Shown here one piece after another: positions 8,226 through 15,603 of a DNA stretch of 21,671 nt. The notes under the pieces were generated by a model. That model had not been told where the DNA came from and did not search any database. It was given only the letters and a program-made list of their open reading frames with translations. The translations under genes and the position numbers were made by a program. Source of the DNA: JBBSIN01 sp038232055. GTDB taxonomy: Bacteria; Actinomycetota; Actinomycetes; JADGOV01. The stretch lies in NCBI GenBank assembly GCA_038232055.1, contig JBBSIN010000040.1, forward strand, positions 1 through 21,671. Direction: 5' to 3'. How positions within the stretch are numbered: position 1 is the first letter of the stretch; each line of letters begins with the position of its first letter.

Positions 8226-9032
8226 CTAGCTGGTGATGTCCTTGCTCGTGAAGTTCGCCCAGGCGAACGCGAGCAGTACGGCGACGTAGACGCCCTGAAG
8301 GGCCACACCGCGCCCGATGTCGTGCCAGAGGATCGGCGTCCGGAAGAAGTCGACGAAGGCCAGCCAGTAGCGCGTCGGCAGGTACGGGCGCACGGCGGCC
8401 GCCGCGTCGAGCAGGACCAGCACCTGGCTCATGACGAGCACGGCGAGCGCCCCCAGCGCCGCCCCCAGCGACGAGTCGGTCACGGTGGAGAGGAACAGCG
8501 CCACCGACGCGACCCCGAGCATCGACCAGCCGACGTAGGCAACGGTGAGCACGATGCGGGTCGTCGCCGCCGGTCCGGACAGCGGCGGCCCGCCGGAGAG
8601 CGTCGGCAGCGGGTGCGACCCGAAGAGGTGGGTGCCGACGACGTACGCCGTCCCGGCCACCACGACCACCGCCACCAGGATGAACGCCGCGACCGCGAGC
8701 AGCTTGGCGGCGAGCAGCCTGGTCCGGCCGACCGGGCGGGCCAGCAGGTAGCGCAGCGTGCCGGCGCTCGCCTCCCCCGCGACGGAGTCCCCCGCGACGA
8801 CCGCGACCGCGATCGGCAGGAAGAGCGGCAGCACGATCGCCAGCGCGGCGGCCGGGAACAGCGCGCCGTTGCTGAGCACGGCCGCGAGGAACGCCGGCCC
8901 CTCCCCCGGTCGCGGGCCGACATCGGTCACCGCCAGGAAGATCGCAACGATCGTGGGCAGGGCGTCGAGGAGCAGCAGCGTCACCCATGTCCGCGGCCGG
9001 CGGAAGAGCTTGCGCAGCTCGACGGCGATCAC
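8226..9032 (-). CDS. ABC-2 type transporter permease
   Basis: A 268-residue membrane protein with six predicted helices. It starts VIAVELRKLFRRPRTW, the usual ABC-2 permease opening, and has the typical GEASAGTLRYLLARPVGRTRL segment after the second helix. It pairs with the ATPase encoded immediately upstream, to export or move an unknown substrate. Start GTG 9032 overlaps the ATPase stop by four bases (GTGA); longer frames upstream would run through the ATPase gene and are rejected. It is third in an operon with the ATPase and a secreted LolA/RseB-fold protein. Confidence 0.92.
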   Translation of the reverse strand: MIAVELRKLFRRPRTWVTLLLLDALPTIVAIFLAVTDVGPRPGEGPAFLAAVLSNGALFPAAALAIVLPLFLPIAVAVVAGDSVAGEASAGTLRYLLARPVGRTRLLAAKLLAVAAFILVAVVVVAGTAYVVGTHLFGSHPLPTLSGGPPLSGPAATTRIVLTVAYVGWSMLGVASVALFLSTVTDSSLGAALGALAVLVMSQVLVLLDAAAAVRPYLPTRYWLAFVDFFRTPILWHDIGRGVALQGVYVAVLLAFAWANFTSKDITS

Positions 9033-9928
9033 GCGATCCGATCCGACCCCGGCCCGGTGGCGGCCAGCACGACGTCCTCCAGCGACCGCACCTCCGGCCG
9101 CAGCTCCGCGATCCGCAGCCCCGCCGCGACGAGCTCCGCATTGAGCGCGGCCGGGTCCGCCGCCGTGATCAGCAGCCGGTCGCCCTGCCGGTCGGCGAGT
9201 CGCCCGTCGAGCAGGGCGACAGCGGTGGCGGCGTCCGGCGTACGGACCAAGATTCGACCGGTACGGGCCCGCAGGGCCGCCAGATCGTCCTGGACGACGA
9301 GCCGGCCGCGGTCGAGCACCGCCACCCTGGTGCACAGCGCCTCGACCTCGGCCAGCAGGTGGCTGGAGACGAAAAGCGTGGTGCCTTCGGCGTTGAGCCG
9401 CAGCAGCAGGTCGCGCACCTCGCGGATGCCCTGCGGGTCCAGGCCGTTGCCCGGCTCGTCGAGCACGAGCAGCCGTGGTCGGCGCAGCAGCGCCGCCGCC
9501 AGCCCGAGCCGCTGGCGCATGCCCAGGGAGTAGGTCTTGACCGGGCGCCGCCCGACGGCGGCGAGCCCGACCGTCTCGAGGACCTCGTCGACCCGGTGCC
9601 GGCGGGTACGCCGCGGGCTCCCCGGTCCGGCGGCGTCCATCAGCGTCAGGTTGGCGCGGCCGGAGAGGTGGCCGTACGCCGCGGGCGCCTCGACGAGCGA
9701 CCCGACGTGCGGCAGCGCGCGCTGCAATCGGCGGTTGCCGAGCAGCTCGATCTCGCCCCGGGTCGGGTGCACGAGGCCGAGCAGCATGCGCACCGTCGTC
9801 GTCTTGCCGGAGCCGTTGGGGCCGAGGACCCCGTAACGGTCACCCTCGTTCACCTCGAGGTCGACGCCGTCGACGGCGGTCAGCTGCCCGAACGACTTGG
9901 TCAGCCCCGTGGTCCTGATCGCCGTCAA
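9029..9928 (-). CDS. ABC transporter ATP-binding protein
   Basis: A 299-residue nucleotide-binding subunit of the CcmA/NatA-like group. It shows Walker A GPNGSGKTT (36-44), the signature region YSLGMRQRLGLAAALL, Walker B LLVLDEPGNGLDP and a switch histidine in FVSSHLL. A C-terminal extension of about 80 residues follows the core, as in many ABC-2 exporter ATPases. The start is TTG 9928, supported by a strong ribosome site (GGGAGGTG a few bases upstream) and by a TTGA overlap with the preceding stop. It works with the permease encoded next. Confidence 0.95.
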   Translation of the reverse strand: MTAIRTTGLTKSFGQLTAVDGVDLEVNEGDRYGVLGPNGSGKTTTVRMLLGLVHPTRGEIELLGNRRLQRALPHVGSLVEAPAAYGHLSGRANLTLMDAAGPGSPRRTRRHRVDEVLETVGLAAVGRRPVKTYSLGMRQRLGLAAALLRRPRLLVLDEPGNGLDPQGIREVRDLLLRLNAEGTTLFVSSHLLAEVEALCTRVAVLDRGRLVVQDDLAALRARTGRILVRTPDAATAVALLDGRLADRQGDRLLITAADPAALNAELVAAGLRIAELRPEVRSLEDVVLAATGPGSDRIA

Positions 9929-11040
9929 GGCACCTCCCGAGACGGCAGCGGTGCGGCCAGGAGCTCGTCGGCGGCCTTCACCAGGGTCGACACCGGAACG
10001 GTTCCCGAGAGCAGCAACGAGTTGTAGGGGCCCTCGGCGACGACGGTCGAGAGGAGCGGCGTGACGACGGCCGCCGCGCGCCCCTGCCGGAGCTTGACCG
10101 GCTGTGCCGGCGGACCGGTCAGCCGCTCGAGGAGGCCGCCCGCGAAACCGTCGCGCAGCGGCAGGACCGCAAGCAGCGAATACCCGTCGCCGTACGTCCC
10201 GGCGCCGCCGGCGTCGATGCCGCCCACCCGCTGCCGCCGCGCCAGCCCGGCGACGGTGTCCGGCAGCCGGTACGGCGCGAAGCGATCGATGGCCGCCACG
10301 ATGTCGGGGGCCGGGTCGACCTCGATCGGGGCGTCGGCCGGCACGGTGAGCGTCGTCACGCCGGCCGGCGGCTCGGCGAGCCGAACGTCGAGGAAGCGGG
10401 TCGTGACGGTCGGCGTGGCCCGGCTCCGTCCGCTCACGTCGACTCGCAGCGGCAGGCCGGTACGCGGGTCGGCCCAGACGTCGATGCGCCCGATCGTCGT
10501 CGGGCCTGCCGGCACGATGCGCAGGCCCACAGCGTCGCGGCCGGCGATCCGCTCGGCCGGCAACGGATGCAGCTCGGCGGCGGTCGCCGGCGCCGTGAGG
10601 CGACGGCCCAGCTCCGGTGGCAGCAGGTCGGCCGCCTCCGGCAACCGCAGCGGCGGCTCCCCGTCGACCCGGGTGACCTTTCGGTCGATCGACGACCAGC
10701 GCGAGCTACCGCCGGCGTCGCGGTAGGTGTCGTCCTCGCCGATCAACGTGAGCCGGTCGACCCGCAGCTTGTGCTGTCCGGCGTACCAGGCGCGCATGCG
10801 CGTCGTACCGGACAGCAGCGCGTCGACGTCGCCGAGGCGGGGCAGGTTGGGCAGGCCGAGCGCGCCGCGCGACTCGGCGTAGCCCGAGTAGGGCACGCCG
10901 CCCGACGCCTGGATCCGGGCGAGCAGCGTTGTCAGCGGCGGCCGGTCGGCTCGCGCCGGGACGAACCCGACGAGGGTCGGCAGCGCGCACAGCGCCGCGG
11001 TTCCCGCCGCGGCGATCGCCCAGCGTCGCAGCCCCCTCAT
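9925..11040 (-). CDS. Secreted LolA/RseB-fold protein
   Basis: A 371-residue exported protein with a signal peptide (MRGLRRW, hydrophobic stretch, PARA cleavage site near 31). The body has the strand pattern of the outer-membrane lipoprotein carrier / sigma-E regulator RseB fold: RMRAWYAGQHKLRVDRL, a DRKVTRVDG strand and IGRIDVWADPRTGLPLRVDV (the last is the most family-like). In actinobacteria such proteins are common next to ABC-2 transporters and may bind a lipid or polymer for the exporter, or sense envelope stress; which applies is unknown. It is the first gene of the operon, overlapping the ATPase start. A TACGGT hexamer lies six bases before ATG 11040. Confidence 0.75.
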   Translation of the reverse strand: MRGLRRWAIAAAGTAALCALPTLVGFVPARADRPPLTTLLARIQASGGVPYSGYAESRGALGLPNLPRLGDVDALLSGTTRMRAWYAGQHKLRVDRLTLIGEDDTYRDAGGSSRWSSIDRKVTRVDGEPPLRLPEAADLLPPELGRRLTAPATAAELHPLPAERIAGRDAVGLRIVPAGPTTIGRIDVWADPRTGLPLRVDVSGRSRATPTVTTRFLDVRLAEPPAGVTTLTVPADAPIEVDPAPDIVAAIDRFAPYRLPDTVAGLARRQRVGGIDAGGAGTYGDGYSLLAVLPLRDGFAGGLLERLTGPPAQPVKLRQGRAAAVVTPLLSTVVAEGPYNSLLLSGTVPVSTLVKAADELLAAPLPSREVP

Positions 11041-11046
11041 CTCTCC

Positions 11047-11052
11047 ACCGTA
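11047..11052 (-). promoter_or_regulatory. Possible leaderless -10 element for the LolA/RseB-fold operon
   Basis: TACGGT on the minus strand is followed by GGAGAG and then ATG 11040. The GGAGAG abuts the start codon, too close for a Shine-Dalgarno sequence, so a leaderless start is the better reading. Confidence 0.4.
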
Positions 11053-11148
11053 TGTCTATGGCCACCCGCGGGAGGTCGCACCGCGTTTCCCACATCTCCG
11101 CGCAGGCCGGCCGTTTTTGTCGGTGCGTCCGGCTAGGGTTCTGCGGTA

Positions 11149-11424
11149 GTGAGATCAGGCCCGACCGCTCCTTCCCCGATCGCGGTCCCGATCAAGCGCT
11201 CACCCGCCCAGGTCGCGCGCGAGGCCGCAGCCCGCGAGGTCGACGAGACGCTGCTCAACATCGAGACGGCGATCCGGCGGGCCGATCGGGCTCGGCGGGC
11301 GGTCGGTGACCGTGAGCCCAACTTCGCGATCGCGCTACGGGCCGCGATCACGGAGCTTGAGGCGACCCGGAAGGCGCTGTTCCAGGCGACGTACTTCAGC
11401 CGAGACCAGCACCAGCTGATCTAG
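11149..11424 (+). CDS. Small helical protein of unknown function
   Basis: A 91-residue soluble protein with no membrane segment or signal. After about 20 flexible residues it is almost entirely predicted helix, with heptad-like spacing and many charged residues (AREVDETLLNIETAIRRADRARRAV, then ALRAAITELEATRKALFQATYF), suggesting a helical hairpin or coiled coil. I do not recognise a family. Start GTG 11149 lies nine bases after a TAGGGT hexamer; a later GTG or internal start is possible. Its stop is four bases before a GTG that opens the remnant of a DNA methyltransferase gene, so the two were probably once co-transcribed. Confidence 0.6.
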   Translation: MRSGPTAPSPIAVPIKRSPAQVAREAAAREVDETLLNIETAIRRADRARRAVGDREPNFAIALRAAITELEATRKALFQATYFSRDQHQLI

Positions 11425-11428
11425 GCGC

Positions 11429-11645
11429 GTGCGCAGCGGCGAGGAGATCCAGGCGGCGCTCCGCCGGTTCGTGGCGCGATGGCGGAGCTTCCGCGGCAGT
11501 GAGCGGTCCGAGTTGCGCACCGCGAGCTCGACGAGGCGGTTGCGGCGGCGTACGGCTGGCCGCGTGCGGCCGCTCAGGATGAGGGCTGCTCGCGGTCAAC
11601 CGTGAGATCGCGTCCGGCGCTCGGTCGTACTCCCCGTTCGGGATC
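11429..11645 (+). pseudogene. Remnant of a DNA methyltransferase gene (internal deletion, two frame changes)
   Basis: Three short pieces in three frames resemble parts of large type IIG/class I SAM-dependent DNA methyltransferases. From GTG 11429 one frame reads VRSGEEIQAALRRFVARW then RSFRGSERSE, like the N-terminus of such enzymes. From about 11512 a second frame reads AHRELDEAVAAAYGWP, typical of their C-terminal part. From 11586 a third frame reads LLAVNREIASG then ARSYSPFG, again C-terminal-like. The catalytic core (FxGxG and NPPY motifs) is missing. Thus a deletion joined the gene's two ends and at least one further indel followed. The first frame ends at TGA 11603-11605 after 58 codons. 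The assignment rests on recalled family motifs. Confidence 0.68.
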
Positions 11646-11670
11646 ATTCCGGCTCAGGCCATGCTTGACC

Positions 11671-12390
11671 TCAGTGCAGGCAGGAGCGGACCACGGCGAT
11701 GACGTAGTCCGGTCGCTCGATGACGTCCTCCCAGGAGAACCGCAGCACCCGCCAGCCCAACTGCTCCAACGCGTTGAGTCGGCGGCGGTCCCGTCGGTAG
11801 GAATCACGGTCCGCGTGAAACGCAAATCCGTCGACCTCCACAATCAGCCGAGCCTGCGGCCAACAGAAGTCGACCCGGCCCACGAAGGCACCGTCCGCGT
11901 CGACGACCTCGTACTGGCACCTCGGCGGGCGTAGTCCATGGGACGCCAAAAGCACCCGCGCCACCGACTCCAGGACGGATCCTGCGCGGGGGTCGACGTC
12001 CTCGCTGACGGCGACAGCGCGTGGTCGACCTCGTCCGGCCGGCAGCGTCCTGGCGGCCGCCCGCAGCTCGGAAACGTCGAGCAGCCCGAGGCGCAGCAAG
12101 CTGTCGGCGACCACGACTCCCTCGACGTGCGGACGGGTGCGGGCGACGTCGAGCGTGGTCCGTCCCGGCACCGTGAGGCGAATCTCGGCTCGCACCTCGA
12201 CCTCGGCACCGGGCAGGTCCGTCCGGTGCACCCGCACCCCGGCCAGCCTGATCCGGCTTCGGGAGCGCGGGACGGTCACGTCGATGGCCGGTGGGTCAGC
12301 CAGCAGCTCGGCGCCCCACGCCTTGGCCGCGCTGAGGTGGCTCAGCGTCGCGCGGGGGCCAAGTCGGCGCAGCACCTCGGCCTCGTCCAC
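11671..12390 (-). CDS. DUF559 / Vsr-like endonuclease-domain protein
   Basis: A protein of about 239 residues. The C-terminal 100 residues form a DUF559 domain, a PD-(D/E)xK-type nuclease fold related to very-short-patch repair endonucleases. Candidate catalytic residues are in GRVDFCWPQARLIVEVDG (D, then E-V-D), followed by FHADRDSYRRDRRRLNALEQLGWRVLRFSWEDV. The N-terminal half (RATLSHLSAAKAWG; a VTVPRSRSR strand; VRVHRTDL) is the part seen in many actinobacterial DUF559 proteins annotated as AbiEi-like. The winged-helix found at the very N-terminus of longer relatives is not visible here, so this is a short form or a 5'-truncated gene. Start GTG 12390 is uncertain; the frame is open to 12576 but that stretch crosses palindromic repeats. 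Biological role unknown. Confidence 0.72.
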   Translation of the reverse strand: MDEAEVLRRLGPRATLSHLSAAKAWGAELLADPPAIDVTVPRSRSRIRLAGVRVHRTDLPGAEVEVRAEIRLTVPGRTTLDVARTRPHVEGVVVADSLLRLGLLDVSELRAAARTLPAGRGRPRAVAVSEDVDPRAGSVLESVARVLLASHGLRPPRCQYEVVDADGAFVGRVDFCWPQARLIVEVDGFAFHADRDSYRRDRRRLNALEQLGWRVLRFSWEDVIERPDYVIAVVRSCLH

Positions 12391-12447
12391 GCCCCGCAGG
12401 GTCTCCGGTTCGCGCGCCCGCCGCCACCGGCTGTCCACAGCCGCGGC

Positions 12448-12484
12448 GGTTGTGTGTCGTCGGCACCGGCTCCGACACACAACC
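12448..12484. repeat. Palindromic repeat, copy A
   Basis: GGTTGTGTGTCG (12448-12459) and CGACACACAACC (12473-12484) are perfect inverted 12-base arms around a 13-base loop. Copy B lies about 48 bases away, and the left arm plus the next bases (17 in all, GGTTGTGTGTCGTCGGC) match the outer right arm of copy B in inverted orientation. It lies just upstream of the DUF559 gene. Confidence 0.85.
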
Positions 12485-12506
12485 CAGCAGCAGAGCCGGA
12501 CACCGG

Positions 12507-12520
12507 GGGCGATTTCGCCC
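12507..12520. repeat. Small central hairpin between the two palindromes
   Basis: GGGCGA (12507-12512) pairs with TCGCCC (12515-12520). It lies midway between the two larger palindromes, giving a symmetric palindrome-hairpin-palindrome layout of about 120 bases. Confidence 0.5.
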
Positions 12521-12531
12521 GTCGGACAGCC

Positions 12532-12570
12532 GGGCTGTGTGTCACCGGGCGGGCCGACGACACACAACCC
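12532..12570. repeat. Palindromic repeat, copy B
   Basis: GGGCTGTGTGTC (12532-12543) and GACACACAACCC (12559-12570) are inverted arms with one mismatch around a 15-base loop. It ends 16 bases before the stop of the acyl-CoA dehydrogenase gene, so it would lie in that gene's 3' transcript as well as upstream of the DUF559 gene. Confidence 0.82.
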
Positions 12571-12586
12571 GACCAACGGCTAGGGC

Positions 12587-13747
12587 TCAGTGGTGCGTCG
12601 AGAGACCCAACTCGCGGGCGATGAGCATCCGCTGTACCTCGCTGGTGCCCTCGCCGATCTCCAGGATCTTCGAGTCCCGCCAGTGCCGGGCGACGGGGTA
12701 CTCGTTCATGAACCCGTAGCCGCCGTGCACCTGGGTCGCCTCACGTGCGTTCGTGACCGCGATCTCCGACGAGTAGAGCTTCGCGATCGCCGCCTCCTTC
12801 TTGAACGGCTGACCGGCCAGCATGCGCGCCGCCGCCTGGTAGTAGGCCAGACGGGCGGTGTGCGTCCGCAGCTCCATGTCAGCGATCTTGAAGGAGATGG
12901 CCTGGTACGACGCGATCGGCTTGCCGAAGGAGTGCCGCTCCTTGGCGTACTTGATCGACTCGTCGACACACGCCTGGGCGAGTCCCACGGCGAGGGCCGA
13001 GATGGCGATCCGGCCCTCGTCGAGCGTCGACAGGAAGTTCGCGTAGCCCCGACCGCGTGGACCGAGGAGATTCCCCTCGGGCACCCGGCAGTCCTCGAAG
13101 GACAGCTCTCGGGTGTCGGAGGCGTGCCAGCCGACCTTGGAGTACTTCTTCGACGGACGAAAGCCGGCGCGCGGCACCGGCACGAGGATCGTCGAGATCT
13201 CCTTCTTGCCATCGGGCTTCTGGCCGGTGGCCGCGGTGACAGTGACGAGTCGGGTGATGTCCGTTCCCGAATTCGTGATGAACGCCTTCGTGCCGTTGAT
13301 CACCCACTCGCCGTCGCGCAACTCGGCCCGGGTGCTCGTCGATCCGGCGTCGGAGCCCGCACCGGGCTCGGTGAGCCCGAAGGCGCCGAGCGCCTGCCCG
13401 GCGCACAGCTGCGGCAGCCACTCCTGCTTCTGCTCCTCGCTGCCGAAGCGGTAGACCGGCATCGCGCCGAGCCCGACCCCAGCCTCCAGCGTGATCGCGA
13501 CGGAGGAGTCGGCGCGCGCCAGCTCCTCGATCGCGAGGCAGAGGGCGAAGTAGTCGCCACCCATGCCGCCGTACTCCTCCGGAAAGGGCAGCCCGAACAG
13601 CCCCATCTCGCCCATCTGCCGAACGATGTCGTACGGGAACTCGCTGGTCTCGTCGTAGTGCTCCGCTCGCGGTGCCACCACCTCGCGAGCGAACTCCTCG
13701 ACGGTCTTGCGCAGTGCCTCGTGGTCCTCGCTGAGCGTGAAGTCCAT
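12587..13747 (-). CDS. Acyl-CoA dehydrogenase (short/branched-chain type)
   Basis: FAD-dependent enzyme that introduces the alpha-beta double bond into an acyl-CoA; cytoplasmic, passing electrons to ETF. Full length at 386 residues. It shows the FAD/substrate segment AFGLTEPGAGSDAG, the middle beta-domain, KERHSFGKPIASYQAISFKIADM, and the C-terminal QVHGGYGFMNEYPVARHWRD plus EGTSEVQRMLIAR. Glu366 of EGTSE is the catalytic base position of short- and 2-methyl-branched-chain enzymes; isovaleryl-CoA dehydrogenases have a non-acidic residue there. Hence 2-methylacyl-CoA or butyryl-CoA-like substrates are as likely as isovaleryl-CoA. Start ATG 13747, divergent from the GtrA gene. Confidence 0.93.
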   Translation of the reverse strand: MDFTLSEDHEALRKTVEEFAREVVAPRAEHYDETSEFPYDIVRQMGEMGLFGLPFPEEYGGMGGDYFALCLAIEELARADSSVAITLEAGVGLGAMPVYRFGSEEQKQEWLPQLCAGQALGAFGLTEPGAGSDAGSTSTRAELRDGEWVINGTKAFITNSGTDITRLVTVTAATGQKPDGKKEISTILVPVPRAGFRPSKKYSKVGWHASDTRELSFEDCRVPEGNLLGPRGRGYANFLSTLDEGRIAISALAVGLAQACVDESIKYAKERHSFGKPIASYQAISFKIADMELRTHTARLAYYQAAARMLAGQPFKKEAAIAKLYSSEIAVTNAREATQVHGGYGFMNEYPVARHWRDSKILEIGEGTSEVQRMLIARELGLSTHH

Positions 13748-13784
13748 ACCGCGAGTCTCTCACCGCCATCTCAGCAAGCCCACC

Positions 13785-13790
13785 TATCCT
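13785..13790 (+). promoter_or_regulatory. Predicted -10 element of leaderless GtrA-family promoter
   Basis: TATCCT followed by seven bases (TGGCGAG) and ATG 13798. The 50-base divergent region to the acyl-CoA dehydrogenase start has no room for a long leader. Confidence 0.55.
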
Positions 13791-13797
13791 TGGCGAG

Positions 13798-14301
13798 ATG
13801 CCTGCGTCGCCGAAGCTGCACGCGCTTCGTGCGCGATTCGAGTCACTGCTGCATGAGGTGGCGAAGTTCGGCGTCGTCGGCTTCCTCAACTTCGCGCTCG
13901 ACGTGTCGCTGTTCAACGTGCTGCGCCTGACCGTGCTCGATAGCCGCCCGCTGACCGCCAAGGCGATCGCGACAGCGGTCGCCGCGACCTCGTCGTACTT
14001 CATGAACCGACACTGGACGTGGCGCAACCAGGCGCGTACGGGGCTGCGGCGCGAGCTGCCGCTCTTCCTCGTGCTCAGTGGCGTCGGGCTTGGCATCACG
14101 GAGGTCTGCCTCGCCTTCTCGCACTACGCGCTGGGACTGCGCTCGGTGCTCGCGGACAACATCTCCGCCAACGGCGTGGGGCTGGTGCTCGGGATGGCGT
14201 GGCGCTTCTGGTCGTTTAAGCGATGGGTGTTCCTCGCGCCGGAAAGCCCTGCCGAGCCGGTGCCGACCCCCGGCGAGGCCGCGGCGCGCACGTCAGTCTG
14301 A
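13798..14301 (+). CDS. GtrA family membrane protein
   Basis: A 167-residue integral membrane protein with four predicted helices. It has the GtrA-family opening EVAKFGVVGFLNFALDVSLFN, the conserved SSYFMNRHWTWRNQ after helix two and the C-terminal NGVGLVLGMAWRFWSFKRWVF. Family members are thought to help translocate polyprenyl-linked sugars for glycan decoration. The specific partner glycosyltransferase is not in the window. Its last codons run into a 15-base tandem repeat shared with the convergent histidine kinase gene, with which it overlaps by nine bases. Confidence 0.93.
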   Translation: MPASPKLHALRARFESLLHEVAKFGVVGFLNFALDVSLFNVLRLTVLDSRPLTAKAIATAVAATSSYFMNRHWTWRNQARTGLRRELPLFLVLSGVGLGITEVCLAFSHYALGLRSVLADNISANGVGLVLGMAWRFWSFKRWVFLAPESPAEPVPTPGEAAARTSV

Positions 14302-15603
14302 CGCGTGGGAATCTGACGCGCGGGAGTCTGAGGCGCGGAAGTCTGAGGCGCGGGTGTCCGCCGCGCTGGCGGGCGCGGCGACGGGCAGGAACGCCGCAAA
14401 CATCGGCGGTCGCGCGCGGACCAGCTCGAGCCGGCCGCCGTCGGCCTCGACGAGCTCGCGGGCCAAGGCCAGGCCCAGCCCCGTGCCGGAGCCCCCGCTG
14501 ACGGACCGCTCGAAGATCCGCGGGACCAGCTCGGCCGGCACGCCCGCTCCTTCGTCGGAGACCTCGACCACGACGTACTCGCTGGCCGGTCGGGCCCGCA
14601 GCCGTACCGTTCCGGCGCCGTGCGCGAGCGCGTTGTCGAGCAGGTCGGCGATCACCTGGCCGACCGTGCCCGGCGTACCGGCGACGGAGAGGCCGGCGGG
14701 CGCCGCCACGACCAGTTCCCGCCCGGCCCTGCGGTACGCCGGCGCCCACTCGCGGGCCTGCTCGGTGAGCAGCGTGCCGACCTCGAACGGTACGGCGGCG
14801 CCGACCCGGTTGTTGCGGGCCCGGGCAAGGAGCGCATCGACCACTCCGGCCAGCCGCTCGACCTGCGCCAGCCCGGCCTCCGCCTCATCGCGGACGTCGG
14901 CCGAGTCGGTCTCGGCGGCGATCTCCTCAAGCCGGATCGAGAGCGCGGTCAGCGGCGTACGCAGCTGGTGCGACGCGTCGGTCGTGAACTCGCGTTCCCG
15001 CCGCAGCAGCTCCCCCAGCCGCTCCGCGCTACGGTCGAGCACCTCCGCGACCCGGTCGATCTCCGGTACGCCGTAGCGCCGGCCGGTCGGGCGCGTATCA
15101 CCCGCGCCGAGCCGTTCGGCGCTTCCCGCCAGCTCCTCGAGTGGTCGCCCGAGGCGGCGCGCCTGGGCGACGGCCAGCGCCACGGCGACCGCGATCGACA
15201 GGACGCTGAGCGCCGCGACCACACCCCATCCCCGGGCGGTGCGGTCGTCGAGCGTGCGGCTCGACGCCAGGACCGTGACCTGGCCCCCTCCGGTCACCGG
15301 GGCGCGCGCGATCGTCCGCGGCGGGGGGACGTCGGCGCCGACGACGAACCGGGCCCCGTCCGCCCCGACGACGACCACCTGGCGCGCGGGCGGGGCGAAG
15401 CGTCGCAGCCGGTCGGCCCGGAGCGGCTCGCCGTGCATGAACCGGTCCTCCACCTCGACGGAGACCCGCTGCGCCGCCTGCTCGAGACGAAGCTGCGCCT
15501 CCTCCCGGACCAGGCGGTTGCCGAGGATCCCCAGCGGTACGCCGAGCAGGACCACCACGAAAACGACCACGGCGAGCGTCGAAGCGAGAAGCCGCCTTCT
15601 CAA
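14293..15603 (-). CDS. Two-component sensor histidine kinase
   Basis: A 436-residue membrane kinase. It has an N-terminal helix (about 8-28), an extracytoplasmic sensor region of about 95 residues, a second helix (about 125-147), HAMP (about 148-200), the HisKA box DASHQLRTPLTAL with phospho-acceptor H212, and a catalytic ATPase domain with N-box LLDNA (N324), G1 DEGAGVP and GTGLGLALAREL. The signal is unknown. Start TTG 15603 overlaps the response regulator stop (TTGA), indicating coupled translation. The C-terminal 20 residues after the ATPase domain are low-complexity RASDS/F repeats encoded by a 15-bp tandem repeat and are probably dispensable. Confidence 0.94.
   Translation of the reverse strand: MRRRLLASTLAVVVFVVVLLGVPLGILGNRLVREEAQLRLEQAAQRVSVEVEDRFMHGEPLRADRLRRFAPPARQVVVVGADGARFVVGADVPPPRTIARAPVTGGGQVTVLASSRTLDDRTARGWGVVAALSVLSIAVAVALAVAQARRLGRPLEELAGSAERLGAGDTRPTGRRYGVPEIDRVAEVLDRSAERLGELLRREREFTTDASHQLRTPLTALSIRLEEIAAETDSADVRDEAEAGLAQVERLAGVVDALLARARNNRVGAAVPFEVGTLLTEQAREWAPAYRRAGRELVVAAPAGLSVAGTPGTVGQVIADLLDNALAHGAGTVRLRARPASEYVVVEVSDEGAGVPAELVPRIFERSVSGGSGTGLGLALARELVEADGGRLELVRARPPMFAAFLPVAAPASAADTRASDFRASDSRASDSHASD
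14295..14354. repeat. Four-unit 15-bp tandem repeat across convergent gene ends
   Basis: Units begin at 14295, 14310, 14325 and 14340, with consensus AGTCTGAsGCGCGGG. A degraded fifth unit follows at 14355. Because 15 is a multiple of three, unit number can change without shifting the kinase frame, where each unit encodes five residues (RASDS-like). The repeat overlaps both stop codons (14301 plus strand, 14293 minus strand). Confidence 0.85.

Noticed and set aside
12431..12440. CTGTCCACAG, close to a DnaA-box (TTGTCCACA)
   Set aside because: Single site with a mismatch, no cluster or AT-rich region; not an origin.
12448..12570. CRISPR-like array
   Set aside because: Only two palindromic copies, spaced differently inside and between, no cas genes; repeat-element reading fits better.
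12590..13930. 446-codon plus-strand frame opposite the acyl-CoA dehydrogenase
   Set aside because: Shadow of a well-supported gene; no recognisable motif, and its end runs into the start of the GtrA-like gene in another frame.
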